A stretch of DNA of 64,000 nt from Pseudoalteromonas rubra (lineage in GTDB: Bacteria; Pseudomonadota; Gammaproteobacteria; Enterobacterales; Alteromonadaceae), in NCBI RefSeq assembly GCF_001482385.1, contig NZ_CP013611.1, forward strand, positions 1 to 64,000. Direction: 5' to 3'. Both the position numbers and the translations under genes were made by a program. Below, one piece after another: positions 8,219 through 16,132 of this stretch. Each line of letters begins with the position of its first letter. Positions within the stretch are counted from its first letter, which is position 1. Below the pieces are notes generated by a model, which saw only the letters and a list, made by a program, of their open reading frames with translations, searched no databases and was not told the origin of the DNA.

Positions 8219-8776
8219 TTATCGTGAATCCGGGTGGGTCCACTGATAGGGTTGCATTGGTGGGTCCAGTTCGGTTTTGGCCAGTGCGTTGGTAAAGTTG
8301 GAAATGAGCTTAGCGGCCAGGCCGGTTAACACTTCCAGTGCCTGTTGTTTGCTGTATCCGGCACTCAGAAAGGCTGCCAGCGCGTCATCGCCAATATGGC
8401 CCTGTTCTGCCAGCAGTGCTTTTACAAAATCCCGCAGTGCCTGGAGTTTACTGTCTGGCAAGGGGGTCCCTTCGCGCAGTGCGCTGATCAGAGCATCGGG
8501 CATGCCGGCAGATTTCATCATCCAGGTATGACCGGGAACACAATAGTGACAGTTATTTTCGTAGTTGGCGGTCATAAATACCACCTGCTGTTCAATGGCC
8601 GACAAGCTGGTGTCCTGCATAAAAGCGCTAAAGGTATCGTTATAAGCTTTATAGGTCACGGCCGACTCTGCCAGCACTTTATGCAGGTTGGGCAGCATGC
8701 CAAAACTGGCCAGTGATTGCGCCATGAGCGGTTTAGAGTCTTGTGGTGCAGTGTCAGGCTCATAATAGGTAAACAT
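8219..8776 (-). CDS. AhpD/carboxymuconolactone decarboxylase family protein
   Basis: The 185-residue protein has the alpha-helical CMD fold signature, with NCHYCVPGHT near residue 76 giving the redox CxxC and the distal His of AhpD-like proteins. AhpD relatives act as thiol-disulfide partners that recycle peroxiredoxins. That matches the context, since the upstream gene in the same operon encodes an AhpC/TSA-like protein. AGGAG lies eight bases before the ATG. The likely job is removal of peroxides or reactive electrophiles together with its neighbours; the specific reductant is unknown. Confidence 0.8.
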   Translation of the reverse strand: MFTYYEPDTAPQDSKPLMAQSLASFGMLPNLHKVLAESAVTYKAYNDTFSAFMQDTSLSAIEQQVVFMTANYENNCHYCVPGHTWMMKSAGMPDALISALREGTPLPDSKLQALRDFVKALLAEQGHIGDDALAAFLSAGYSKQQALEVLTGLAAKLISNFTNALAKTELDPPMQPYQWTHPDSR

Positions 8777-8800
8777 GTGTGTGCTCCTGTTAAAAGGCGG

Positions 8801-9349
8801 TTAGTTATGCATACCGCGAATGGGGTAGTTGTTGTCCGGGTCACGGATCCAGCCAAGACCATTTACCAAAGAAGTTAGATCCGGGCGAACAAAGGGGTTG
8901 TTAGAAATATCTGTCACCTGAATGTTTCCGGCTTCGTTGATGACAAAGAGTCCGGGTTCGGCAAAGGGGTGGTCGGTTTCCTGTGCTGATCGGGGATCAG
9001 AAATAAACAAGCCCAGGGTTTTCATGTCAGCAAGGCGCAGACCATACCCCAGCGCAAACGATACGTTAAGCTGCTCGCTGTGGCTTTGCAGTTGTGCCAG
9101 GCTGTCTCCGGATACCGCAACTATGTCGACTTTGATGTCAGCCAGTTGATCCTTAAATTGTTCCAGTTTATTTAGGTAACGGGTGCATAACGGGCAGTGG
9201 CGACCCCGATAAATCAACACCAGCTGCCACCTGCCAGCATTGTTGGCCTGTGCCAGGTGACGTGTACTCCCATCGGACAGATTAACCTGGATGTCCGGAA
9301 ATGGGCTGCCGGGGTGCAGTTTTTGAGAGTACTGGTTAGTTTGACTCAT
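8801..9349 (-). CDS. AhpC/TSA-type peroxiredoxin-like protein
   Basis: A 182-residue thioredoxin-fold protein. The active-site segment LIYRGRHCPLCTRYL (near residue 52) has a CxxC and matches the peroxiredoxin-like subfamily that resembles both peroxiredoxin and thioredoxin; its usual length is 170-200 residues. It would reduce peroxides in the cytoplasm, since there is no signal peptide. It lies between mdaB (nine bases upstream) and the AhpD-like gene, and AAGGA precedes the start. The set of quinone reductase, peroxiredoxin and AhpD-like protein suggests defence against quinones and peroxides. Confidence 0.8.
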   Translation of the reverse strand: MSQTNQYSQKLHPGSPFPDIQVNLSDGSTRHLAQANNAGRWQLVLIYRGRHCPLCTRYLNKLEQFKDQLADIKVDIVAVSGDSLAQLQSHSEQLNVSFALGYGLRLADMKTLGLFISDPRSAQETDHPFAEPGLFVINEAGNIQVTDISNNPFVRPDLTSLVNGLGWIRDPDNNYPIRGMHN

Positions 9350-9358
9350 GGTGCGTCC

Positions 9359-9940
9359 TTAAAAGTAGGTGTTTAAATGGGTGTCGAGGCGCGCAAGGTC
9401 GCCCTCTATGTCTGCATTTTTCATCACATCGAAGCAGCTAAACGTAGGTATAGACTGCATACCAAAGAACTTAAAGTTCATATGTGCCGGGAGCAGCAAG
9501 TCGTCTACGCTTTTACCCTCAAAAAACTCATTCACGTCATTAAACGATTCCGCTGGGGCATTAAAGGTGACGGAGAGCATGTAACGCGTATCGCCAAGCG
9601 TGCCACCTCGCCCATAATTAGCTTTAGGCTGGTCGGCTGAGCGTCCGTCGCCATTGCACAGGGCACCCCCCATACCTGCGGTATACACCTCGTCCATATA
9701 CTTTTTAAATGACCAGGGCAGACCCATCCAGTTAATTGGGGATTGCAGGATCACGACATCAGCCCAGCGGTGCAGATCCAGTTGGTGCTCAATGTCGAGT
9801 GGCTCAGCCATTGTTACCACCCGGGTCTCGAACCCCCTGGTAGTCAGGTGAGAGACCATACTGTTAACCAGCGTGGCATTGAGTTTCCCTTCAGAAAAGG
9901 GGTAATACTGATGTGCGTTAATGATCAGGGCTTTGTTCAT
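9359..9940 (-). CDS. mdaB: MdaB-type NAD(P)H:quinone reductase (flavodoxin fold)
   Basis: The 193-residue flavoprotein matches the MdaB family in length and sequence: KALIINAHQYYPFSEGKLN at the N-terminus, ILQSPINWMGLPWSFKKYMDEV near residue 65 for flavin binding, and GMGGALCNGDGRS and YGRGGTLGDTRYMLS further on. MdaB enzymes reduce quinones by two electrons and so avoid semiquinone radicals. It heads an operon of four genes running left, with GGAG seven to eight bases before the ATG, and is divergent from an HxlR-type regulator gene. That layout is typical of autoregulated quinone- or electrophile-responsive systems such as those controlled by YodB/QorR-type regulators. Confidence 0.85.
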   Translation of the reverse strand: MNKALIINAHQYYPFSEGKLNATLVNSMVSHLTTRGFETRVVTMAEPLDIEHQLDLHRWADVVILQSPINWMGLPWSFKKYMDEVYTAGMGGALCNGDGRSADQPKANYGRGGTLGDTRYMLSVTFNAPAESFNDVNEFFEGKSVDDLLLPAHMNFKFFGMQSIPTFSCFDVMKNADIEGDLARLDTHLNTYF

Positions 9941-9983
9941 GTTGATTCTCCGGTAGGCTTAATTGCTATCGTGGTTTATAATA

Positions 9984-10025
9984 GTAACCTGTAACCTTTA
10001 TTCAATTAGTTTACTTTTGGTAACC
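9984..10025. promoter_or_regulatory. possible HxlR-type operator in the divergent promoter
   Basis: The intergenic region between mdaB and the HxlR gene contains GTAACC three times (9984, 9991, 10020) and an inverted pair AGTAA and TTACT (9983-10015). HxlR regulators commonly bind short inverted repeats in divergent promoters. Assignment is by position only. Confidence 0.35.
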
Positions 10026-10048
10026 ACCCTGATTTTGGAGTGCTGACT

Positions 10049-10408
10049 GTGGAAAGTGTCGTTAAAACAGATAGTAAGGGAAGAAAAAAAGTTTTAAATG
10101 CGTGTCTCGAACCCTGTGCCATCGAAAAGGGCATGCGCCTTATTGGCGGTAAATGGACGGGATCTATCATTTATCATCTTAAAGATGAGCCGGTGAGGTT
10201 TAACGATCTGGCCAGAATGCTCGGCGGCGCCAGCAAAAAGATGATCGACCAGCGCCTCAAAGAGCTGGAATCCCAGGGCATGGTATTACGTACGGTCGTT
10301 AATGAACGGCCAGTGGCTGTCACGTATGAGCTGACCGAGTTTGGTCGTTCAGCACTGCATATTCTGGAGCAGCTGCGAGTCTGGTCCGAGTCTCATCAAC
10401 TCGACTAA
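10049..10408 (+). CDS. HxlR-family winged-helix transcriptional regulator
   Basis: The product is 119 residues when started at GTG 10049, which has TTGGAG at 10035-10040; a GTG at 10040 overlaps that ribosome site and is less likely. The HxlR core is clear: GGKWTGSIIYHLKDEPVRFN (wing helix start), MIDQRLKELESQGMV (recognition helix) and VTYELTEFG. A cysteine pair in ACLEPCAIEKG near the N-terminus is a candidate redox or quinone sensor, as in YodB and QorR. Divergence from mdaB suggests it represses the mdaB, peroxiredoxin, AhpD-like and kinase operon and itself until quinones or electrophiles modify it. Confidence 0.85.
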   Translation: MESVVKTDSKGRKKVLNACLEPCAIEKGMRLIGGKWTGSIIYHLKDEPVRFNDLARMLGGASKKMIDQRLKELESQGMVLRTVVNERPVAVTYELTEFGRSALHILEQLRVWSESHQLD

Positions 10409-10746
10409 GAGAAAAGCATGAGCTGGCGATGAGCAAGTCAACAGTGAGTGCATAAAAAAGCGACATGCCCGGATCCAGATCAATTTTTGTTTATTCAATG
10501 TAAATAGATATAGCTTAATTGTTTATTTCGGGTTAATCTTCTCTCGTTCACAGGAAATGAGCTGATTGTGCCTGAAATAGGGCATAGACGAGCGAAAGGA
10601 ACCGGGAAAACGGTTGTACACTTTTTAGTAGTTAACTTTTAATTATCATTTCAAGTTACCCTCAACGTCACTGGCTCTTACCTGTCCTGTATATCAAGCG
10701 TACATGCTGCGCTCGATGATGTATCACTACATGAGAGAGACACGTT
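10409..10746. promoter_or_regulatory. upstream region of hcnABC
   Basis: A 338-base gap holding the cyanide operon promoter. It is AT-rich between 10490 and 10530 and again from 10620. No hairpin with a T-run was recognised after the HxlR gene. A weak half-conserved FNR/ANR-like sequence (TTGATCTGGATCCG on the minus strand, 10471-10484) is too poor to call. No coding sequence was seen. Confidence 0.4.
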
Positions 10747-11067
10747 ATGAAACCACTTAAGCGCACCCGAGACATTACGCCTCTGCCTTCGCGCAATTTT
10801 AAAATTACCGTCGATGATCAATCTGTTGAGGCCTGTGAAGGGGAAACCGTGTTGTCGGTTTTACTTGCCGCCAACTATGCCAAAGTGATGGAAAACGACC
10901 GCAATGTTGCATCAGGTGCCTACTGTGGCATGGGGGTATGCCATTGTTGCCAGGTTAAGATCAATGCCAAACACAAGCAACGTGCCTGCCAGACTTTAGT
11001 TAAGCCACACATGTCGGTTGAAACCCTGACCAACCGTTTCAAAGAAGAGGGGATCAAGCATGACTAG
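10747..11067 (+). CDS. hcnA: hydrogen cyanide synthase subunit HcnA ([2Fe-2S] protein)
   Basis: The 106-residue protein is the small iron-sulfur subunit of the membrane-associated enzyme that oxidises glycine to HCN and CO2. Cluster ligands are visible as Cys60, Cys65, Cys67/68 and Cys81 in YCGMGVCHCC and RACQT. ETVLSVL, ASGA, GMGVCHCC, RACQT and NRF agree with Pseudomonas HcnA as I remember it, where the length is 104 residues. The GHCC variant of the ligand loop and the small-large-medium gene order separate it from opine or hydroxyproline dehydrogenase subunits. It overlaps hcnB by eight bases. Regulation is not evident from the promoter. Confidence 0.92.
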   Translation: MKPLKRTRDITPLPSRNFKITVDDQSVEACEGETVLSVLLAANYAKVMENDRNVASGAYCGMGVCHCCQVKINAKHKQRACQTLVKPHMSVETLTNRFKEEGIKHD

Positions 11068-12448
11068 CCAGACGCACGACAAAGTGGTGATCGTCGGCGG
11101 CGGTCCTGCGGGGACTGCTGCGGCAGCTGAATTAGCACGTCATGGATTAAAGTCAGTGATCATTGACGAAGCGCCTAAGCTGGGTGGGGTGATATATCGC
11201 GGTCCGCTGCGCAAGACTGACTCGTTGCCGCACCTGGATGATAACCTGAAGCGCGCCATGACGGCATTGCAAACCCGCTATCAGGCGCACCGTGAATCCA
11301 TTGAAGTCAAAACGCAGACTCGGGTGCTTGGTCCGGAAGGCAGTAATCAACTTTTACTCAGTGATGACTCGGGATTGAGTCGTCAGCCCTATGCTCATCT
11401 GATCCTGGCAACCGGTTGTCACGAGCGCAGTATCCCCTTTCCTGGCTGGCAGTTACCCGGCGTTATGTTACTGGGCGGAGTGCAATTACAGCTGAAAAGC
11501 TCTCTGGTCAGGCCGGGGCAGCGTATGGCGCTAGTGGGTACCGGGCCTTTGTTGCCTCTGGTCGCCTGCCAGTTGCATAAAGCGGGTGTTGATGTGATGG
11601 GTGTATATGAAGCCAGCCCATTTGCCAAGCTGGCGAAAGAGGCCGTTGCTTTGCTGAATAAGCCCAAATTAACGTTGTCGGGCATGAGCATGATGAGTTA
11701 CCTCAAAAAACACAAAATCCCGTTCAAATATGGCTGGGGGATTGTTAGTGCACAGGGCGAGGACCAGCTTAGCAGTATTCATGTTGCGCCATACGATAGC
11801 CAGTGGCGACCTCAACGTGACCTGGCTGAACAGGTGGCAGTCGATGCCATTGGGGTGGGGTACGGATTTGTAGCACGGACCCAGCTTGCTATGTTGCTGG
11901 GCCTGGAACACACCTACAGTAAAGTCAGTGGTTATGTGCCTGCACTGGATGAATGGCATCAGAGCCAGAATCACAGCGCCTTTGTAGTGGGCGACAGTAA
12001 CGGCTTGCTGGGGGCTGATGCGGCCATTTGTGAAGGTCAGCTGGCGGCATTACGTCTGGCCTGGCAGTGCGGAAAAATCACAGAGTCTGAGTTGTTGTCA
12101 CGGACCTCGAAGGTTAACAACAAGCTGGCACGGATTAAAAAATTCCGTTTTGGCTTTGACCGGTTCTCGGATCGTCAACCCGGTTTATTGTCTCTGGCGC
12201 AGCCACAGACTGTGGTTTGTCGGTGTGAACAAGTGCGCAAAGAGCAGCTGGATGAGGCCATTGCGCAAGGCGTTAAAGACATCACCAGCCTGAAGATGCG
12301 AACCCGCATTGGTATGGGAGACTGCCAGGGGAAAACCTGTAGTTCCTACGCGCTGGACTACCTGCATCAGGCAGGTCTGACAGAGAACATTGGCGTGATC
12401 AAGCCACGTTTTCCTCTTGATCCTATCCCCTTTACCTTAATGGAATGA
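11060..12448 (+). CDS. hcnB: hydrogen cyanide synthase subunit HcnB (FAD, BFD-like [2Fe-2S])
   Basis: This 462-residue flavoprotein begins with the dinucleotide-binding motif VVIVGGGPAG (residues 9-18), continues with GGVIYRGPLR and carries a second nucleotide site in the middle. A BFD-like iron-sulfur module near the C-terminus uses VCRC (Cys387, Cys389) and CQGKTC (Cys422, Cys427). Length and the early block agree with Pseudomonas HcnB (about 465 residues). It passes electrons from glycine oxidation with HcnA and HcnC, probably at the inner membrane. The gene overlaps hcnA at its start and hcnC at its end, indicating translational coupling in a three-gene operon. Confidence 0.92.
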   Translation: MTSQTHDKVVIVGGGPAGTAAAAELARHGLKSVIIDEAPKLGGVIYRGPLRKTDSLPHLDDNLKRAMTALQTRYQAHRESIEVKTQTRVLGPEGSNQLLLSDDSGLSRQPYAHLILATGCHERSIPFPGWQLPGVMLLGGVQLQLKSSLVRPGQRMALVGTGPLLPLVACQLHKAGVDVMGVYEASPFAKLAKEAVALLNKPKLTLSGMSMMSYLKKHKIPFKYGWGIVSAQGEDQLSSIHVAPYDSQWRPQRDLAEQVAVDAIGVGYGFVARTQLAMLLGLEHTYSKVSGYVPALDEWHQSQNHSAFVVGDSNGLLGADAAICEGQLAALRLAWQCGKITESELLSRTSKVNNKLARIKKFRFGFDRFSDRQPGLLSLAQPQTVVCRCEQVRKEQLDEAIAQGVKDITSLKMRTRIGMGDCQGKTCSSYALDYLHQAGLTENIGVIKPRFPLDPIPFTLME

Positions 12449-12453
12449 ACACT

Positions 12454-13680
12454 ATGAAAAAATATGATGTTGTCATCGCTGGTGGCGGTGCAGTGGGTGC
12501 GGCGTGCGCATACTTTTTGAGTCGCGATACAGATTTAAAAATCGCATTAATTGATTTAAAAAAACTAGGTAATGCGTCGCGCGCGTCTGCCGGGGGATTG
12601 TGGGCCATTGGTGAGTCGGTTGGTCTTGGATGCGGGGTTATTTTCTTTAAAACTCTGTCTAAATTGCACAGTGAGGCACAAGGTAAGGAAGTGCCAGTCA
12701 TGCGTCCGCACCAGTTGCCGGATTGCTTTTTTGAGTTTGCATTAACGTCTAACAACATGTATCCGGCATTGCACCAGGAGATGCTGGAGAAGCACGGTGT
12801 TGATTTTAAATTTGAGCGCACTGGGCTGAAATTTATTATGTACAACGAAGAAGACAGGTTGTACGCCGAACAGATCACTCAGGGGATCCCCCACCTGGCC
12901 GATCAGGTACGTTGGCTGGACGCTGAGCAACTCAAAAAAGAAGAGCCTTATGTGACCGACGATGCCATAGGTGCCATTGATTTTATTTGTGATCACCAGG
13001 TAAACCCGTATCGACTGGTCGACGCGTATGTGGAAGGCGCACGTCAAAATGGGGTGTCTTTGTATCTGAATACTGAAGTCACCTCGGTGATCCGCAACGG
13101 CAATGTTGTGGAAGGGGTGAAAACGAGCGATGAGGTCTTTTTCTGCGATACCCTGATCAATGCCTCCGGTGCCTGGGCCAACGAGTTATATCAGCAAGCC
13201 ACCGGGCGTACTATGCCGGTGTATCCGGTGAAAGGACAAATCGTGCTGTCGGAGCGCATGCCAAAGATCATGAACGGCTGTATCAGTACCAGTGACTGTT
13301 ACATTGCACAAAAGGACAACGGTGAAATCCTGATTGGCTCATCGACAGAAGAAAAGGGCTTTGATACCACCAATAGCCTGGACAAAATCCAGGAGCTGTC
13401 GCAGGGGGCAATGAAGTGTTTACCGATATTAAAAGAGTCGAGCATCAAGCGTTGCTGGGCTGGGTTACGTCCGGGCACACCCGATGAGTTGCCAATCCTT
13501 GGACCGGTCGAAGGGGTAGAAGGTTACCTTAATGCTTGTGGTCATTTCCGTACCGGCATTTTGACATCGGCTATCACGGGTCAGCTGATGACTGAACTGA
13601 TTATGGGTAAAACACCGTCATTGGATCTGACGCCGTTTAGTGTTGAGCGCTTTGAAGAGGCGGAGCAAAAGGCTGGTTAA
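12454..13680 (+). CDS. hcnC: hydrogen cyanide synthase subunit HcnC (D-amino-acid-oxidase fold)
   Basis: The 408-residue protein is a DAO-family flavoenzyme: VVIAGGGAVGAACA (residues 6-19) binds FAD, and SRASAGGLWAIGESVGLGCG followed by FFK near residue 50 is the block that characterises HcnC. CWAGLRPGTPDELPILG near 330 is the usual second FAD-contact region. It is the likely glycine-oxidising subunit. I start it at ATG 12454 because GGA at 12442-12444 is then nine bases away; an in-frame ATG at 12445 overlaps the hcnB stop. The gap to the TonB-dependent receptor downstream contains a Zur-like box, so the receptor probably has its own promoter. Confidence 0.92.
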   Translation: MKKYDVVIAGGGAVGAACAYFLSRDTDLKIALIDLKKLGNASRASAGGLWAIGESVGLGCGVIFFKTLSKLHSEAQGKEVPVMRPHQLPDCFFEFALTSNNMYPALHQEMLEKHGVDFKFERTGLKFIMYNEEDRLYAEQITQGIPHLADQVRWLDAEQLKKEEPYVTDDAIGAIDFICDHQVNPYRLVDAYVEGARQNGVSLYLNTEVTSVIRNGNVVEGVKTSDEVFFCDTLINASGAWANELYQQATGRTMPVYPVKGQIVLSERMPKIMNGCISTSDCYIAQKDNGEILIGSSTEEKGFDTTNSLDKIQELSQGAMKCLPILKESSIKRCWAGLRPGTPDELPILGPVEGVEGYLNACGHFRTGILTSAITGQLMTELIMGKTPSLDLTPFSVERFEEAEQKAG

Positions 13681-13843
13681 AACCGATTAACAGGGAAGAG
13701 GCATTGGGTGCAAGGATGTACCTGAACTTACTCAATTTATTGCGATTTAATTAATAAAAATAAAAGTAATAATCGGTATAAAAACTTCATTGATTACTCC
13801 TTAACACCTGGCTGCATTCGTGGTACAGTCCCCGCGCATAGTT

Positions 13844-13856
13844 GTTATAATATATC
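13844..13856. promoter_or_regulatory. Zur-box-like operator before the TonB-dependent receptor
   Basis: GTTATAATATATC matches the gammaproteobacterial Zur core GTTATA-N-TATAAC at 11 of 12 defined positions, and the flanking bases extend it to TGTTATAATATATCA, a 15-base palindrome with one mismatch. It lies 17 bases before the receptor ATG, where a bound repressor would block transcription or early initiation. Confidence 0.65.
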
Positions 13857-13873
13857 ATAATGAAGGATTGATA

Positions 13874-15997
13874 ATGAAACCCTTACACTCTGCGTGTCGT
13901 TTAAGTGTACTCTCTTTGTCTCTCGCTGCGGCGTTTTCTGTGTCTGCTGACAGTACTATTGAAAAAATTGAAGTAACCGGCGAGCGCCAGGCTTACCGTG
14001 GTGATTTTACGCATTTGCAATCACCGGAATCTCTGTTCGAATTTGACTCTGAATTAATTGAACAAACTGGTGTGACAGGATTAACTCAGGTATTGGATAT
14101 GTCGGCGTCGGTGAGTCGCCAAAATAGCCTGGGTGGCCTGTGGGATAGCTTTGCGATCCGCGGTTTCTTCGGTGATGAGAATGTGCCCAGTGGTTATCTG
14201 GTTAATGGATTTAATGCGGGGCGTGGATTCTCTGGCCCTCGTGATATTTCGGGTATTGAGCGGGTTGAAGTACTTAAGGGTCCAAAAGCGGCCTTGTTTG
14301 GCCGTGGTGAACCAGGTGGCTCAATTAACCTGGTAACCAAAAAGCCGACTTTCCAGTCTTCGAGCGAATTTGAACTGACTGCGGGCAGCCGCGCCCACCG
14401 TCGCCTGGAAGGTGACGTGAATGCAGTGTTGTCTGAGTCAGTCGCCGGTCGCTTTATTGGCTTTTATCAGGAAGAAGACAGCTTCCGTGACACCATAGAA
14501 ACGCAAAAGCATGGCGTGATGGCATCGTTTGTATTTGACCAAAGCGCTGACTCGACGTGGCATTATGACTTTGAGTATGCCGAGCAGGAAATCCCGTTTG
14601 ACCGCGGTATTATCGCGCCAAACGGCAACTTTGACTTTATGCCTATCGAGCGCTTCCTGGGCGAGCCGGGTGATGGCCCGACAACGACTATGGTACATGG
14701 CCATCAGCTTAACTGGCTGTACGACCTGAACAGTGACTGGCAGCTTAGCTCTGCGCTGGCATACAGGCAAACTGAGCTGGACAGCCTGTCAAGCGACGCA
14801 GATATTGCGCCGTCCAGACAGAAGCTTTACTTAGATTTTCAGACCCTGACGCGTCAACACAGACAGCGCGCTTATGATACCGATCAGTATGTGGCACGGT
14901 TTGAATTGGCAGGAGATGTCACGACAGGCTCAATCAAACACCATATCATCGTAGGTGTTGACTATGACCGTTTTGAGTTTGACAGAGATTATCGGGTTGC
15001 CCGCGCACCGGCACTAAGCACCAACCCAACCGATGCACAGCTTTATGCTATCAATATTCATCAGCCAGTGTATGGTCAGCATACACCACCAACGCCAACC
15101 CCGGTGATTGTGCGCCAGCAAAATCAATGGGCAACCGGTTTTTATATCCAGGATCAAATAGCGCTGACGGATGCGTTTCAGGTGCGTATTGGCGGTCGTT
15201 TTGACTGGCTGAAACAAACCACAGATGACAAGATCAGAATGCAGAGCGCAGATCAGTCTGAGCAACATTTTAGCCCGCAGCTGGGTCTGGTATATCAGTT
15301 CAGTGATAACTGGTCACTGTACTCAACTTATGGCGAAGGTTACCGCCTGAACTTTGGTACCGACTACAAAGGGGATGGCTTTGATCCAAACCAGAGTGAG
15401 TCAATTGAGTTCGGCAGTAAGTGGTCTCTGCTCGACAATAACCTCGACATCACGCTGGCCTATTTTGATAGTGAGCAGACCAACATCATTGTTGCTGATA
15501 TCAATAACCCCGGCTTTAGTGCTGCCATTGGTCAGGCGACAAGCCAGGGCATTGAGCTGGACGTGGTCGGTCAGCTACCGGCTGATGCGCAGATCCAGTT
15601 CTCATTTACCCATTTGGATGCGCAGGTTGATAAAGATTCCATTGATACCGGTCTGGGTGTTGCCATTAAAAAGGGCGACGACCTGCTGAATATCCCAGAG
15701 AACGCAGCCAGCATTCAGCTGAGCCAGCAATATTCGGTATTTGGTAATGCCTTGTCAGCGGGTGTAGGGGCTCAGTATGTGGATGAGCGACTGGGCCAGC
15801 GTGGTACTGACTTCTACCTGCCTTCCTACGTTACTGTGAACCTGTTTGCAGAGTATGCGATCAGCGACCGCTGGTCTGTAAAGGCGCAGGTACATAACGC
15901 CTTTGATCGCAAGCACTTCACCAACTCATATTCTCAGATGTGGGTGCAGCCGGGTGAGCCGCGTAAGGTACTAGTGTCGACCTCATATCAGTTCTAA
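13874..15997 (+). CDS. TonB-dependent metallophore receptor
   Basis: A 707-residue outer-membrane beta-barrel receptor. It has a signal peptide ending near FSVSAD, a short TonB-box-like segment (IEKIEVTG), and a plug domain with IERVEVLKGPKAALFGRG and GGSINLVTKKP, typical of ferric siderophore and metallophore receptors. The C-terminus ends in Phe (TSYQF), the barrel export signal. I chose ATG 13874 because AAGGA at 13863-13867 sits six bases before it and the signal peptide then starts correctly. Length matches CntO-type receptors of pseudopaline uptake (about 700 residues). A Zur-like operator precedes it, so zinc shortage is the likely inducer. The ligand is inferred from the nearby nicotianamine-synthase-like gene. 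Confidence 0.85.
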   Translation: MKPLHSACRLSVLSLSLAAAFSVSADSTIEKIEVTGERQAYRGDFTHLQSPESLFEFDSELIEQTGVTGLTQVLDMSASVSRQNSLGGLWDSFAIRGFFGDENVPSGYLVNGFNAGRGFSGPRDISGIERVEVLKGPKAALFGRGEPGGSINLVTKKPTFQSSSEFELTAGSRAHRRLEGDVNAVLSESVAGRFIGFYQEEDSFRDTIETQKHGVMASFVFDQSADSTWHYDFEYAEQEIPFDRGIIAPNGNFDFMPIERFLGEPGDGPTTTMVHGHQLNWLYDLNSDWQLSSALAYRQTELDSLSSDADIAPSRQKLYLDFQTLTRQHRQRAYDTDQYVARFELAGDVTTGSIKHHIIVGVDYDRFEFDRDYRVARAPALSTNPTDAQLYAINIHQPVYGQHTPPTPTPVIVRQQNQWATGFYIQDQIALTDAFQVRIGGRFDWLKQTTDDKIRMQSADQSEQHFSPQLGLVYQFSDNWSLYSTYGEGYRLNFGTDYKGDGFDPNQSESIEFGSKWSLLDNNLDITLAYFDSEQTNIIVADINNPGFSAAIGQATSQGIELDVVGQLPADAQIQFSFTHLDAQVDKDSIDTGLGVAIKKGDDLLNIPENAASIQLSQQYSVFGNALSAGVGAQYVDERLGQRGTDFYLPSYVTVNLFAEYAISDRWSVKAQVHNAFDRKHFTNSYSQMWVQPGEPRKVLVSTSYQF

Positions 15998-16026
15998 TTT
16001 TGCCCACAGACCTTTTGAGTCGTTTA

Positions 16027-16063
16027 ATGTGCCCTGGTGCTCCCTGCCTGGGCACATTTTTTT
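16027..16063 (+). terminator. terminator of the TonB-dependent receptor gene
   Basis: ATGTGCCC and GGGCACAT form the stem, followed by a run of seven T. It separates the receptor gene from the convergent RND pump operon. Confidence 0.85.
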
Positions 16064-16097
16064 ATTTAAAATTCTGCTTTTTTAAAGCCTGAATAGA

Positions 16098-16127
16098 AAA
16101 AAGCCCGGCACTGATTGCCGGGCTTTT
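16098..16127 (-). terminator. terminator of the RND pump operon
   Basis: GCCCGGCA and TGCCGGGC pair around CTGATT-like loop bases, flanked by AAAAAA on the plus strand, which is the U-run for leftward transcription. TTTT on the other side makes it partly bidirectional. Confidence 0.85.
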
Positions 16128-16132
16128 CGATG

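Noticed and set aside
10471..10484. FNR/ANR-like site upstream of hcnA
   Set aside because: Only the first half (TTGAT) matches; the second half reads ATCCG, and it lies about 265 bases before the start. Too weak to call.
10747..13680. opine or hydroxyproline dehydrogenase operon
   Set aside because: These share the same three folds, but subunit lengths, gene order and the specific blocks of HcnA and HcnC agree better with cyanide synthase.
13862..13882. Fur box before the TonB receptor
   Set aside because: GATAATGA around the start codon gives only one short Fur-like hexamer pair, while the palindrome at 13844 matches the Zur core much better.
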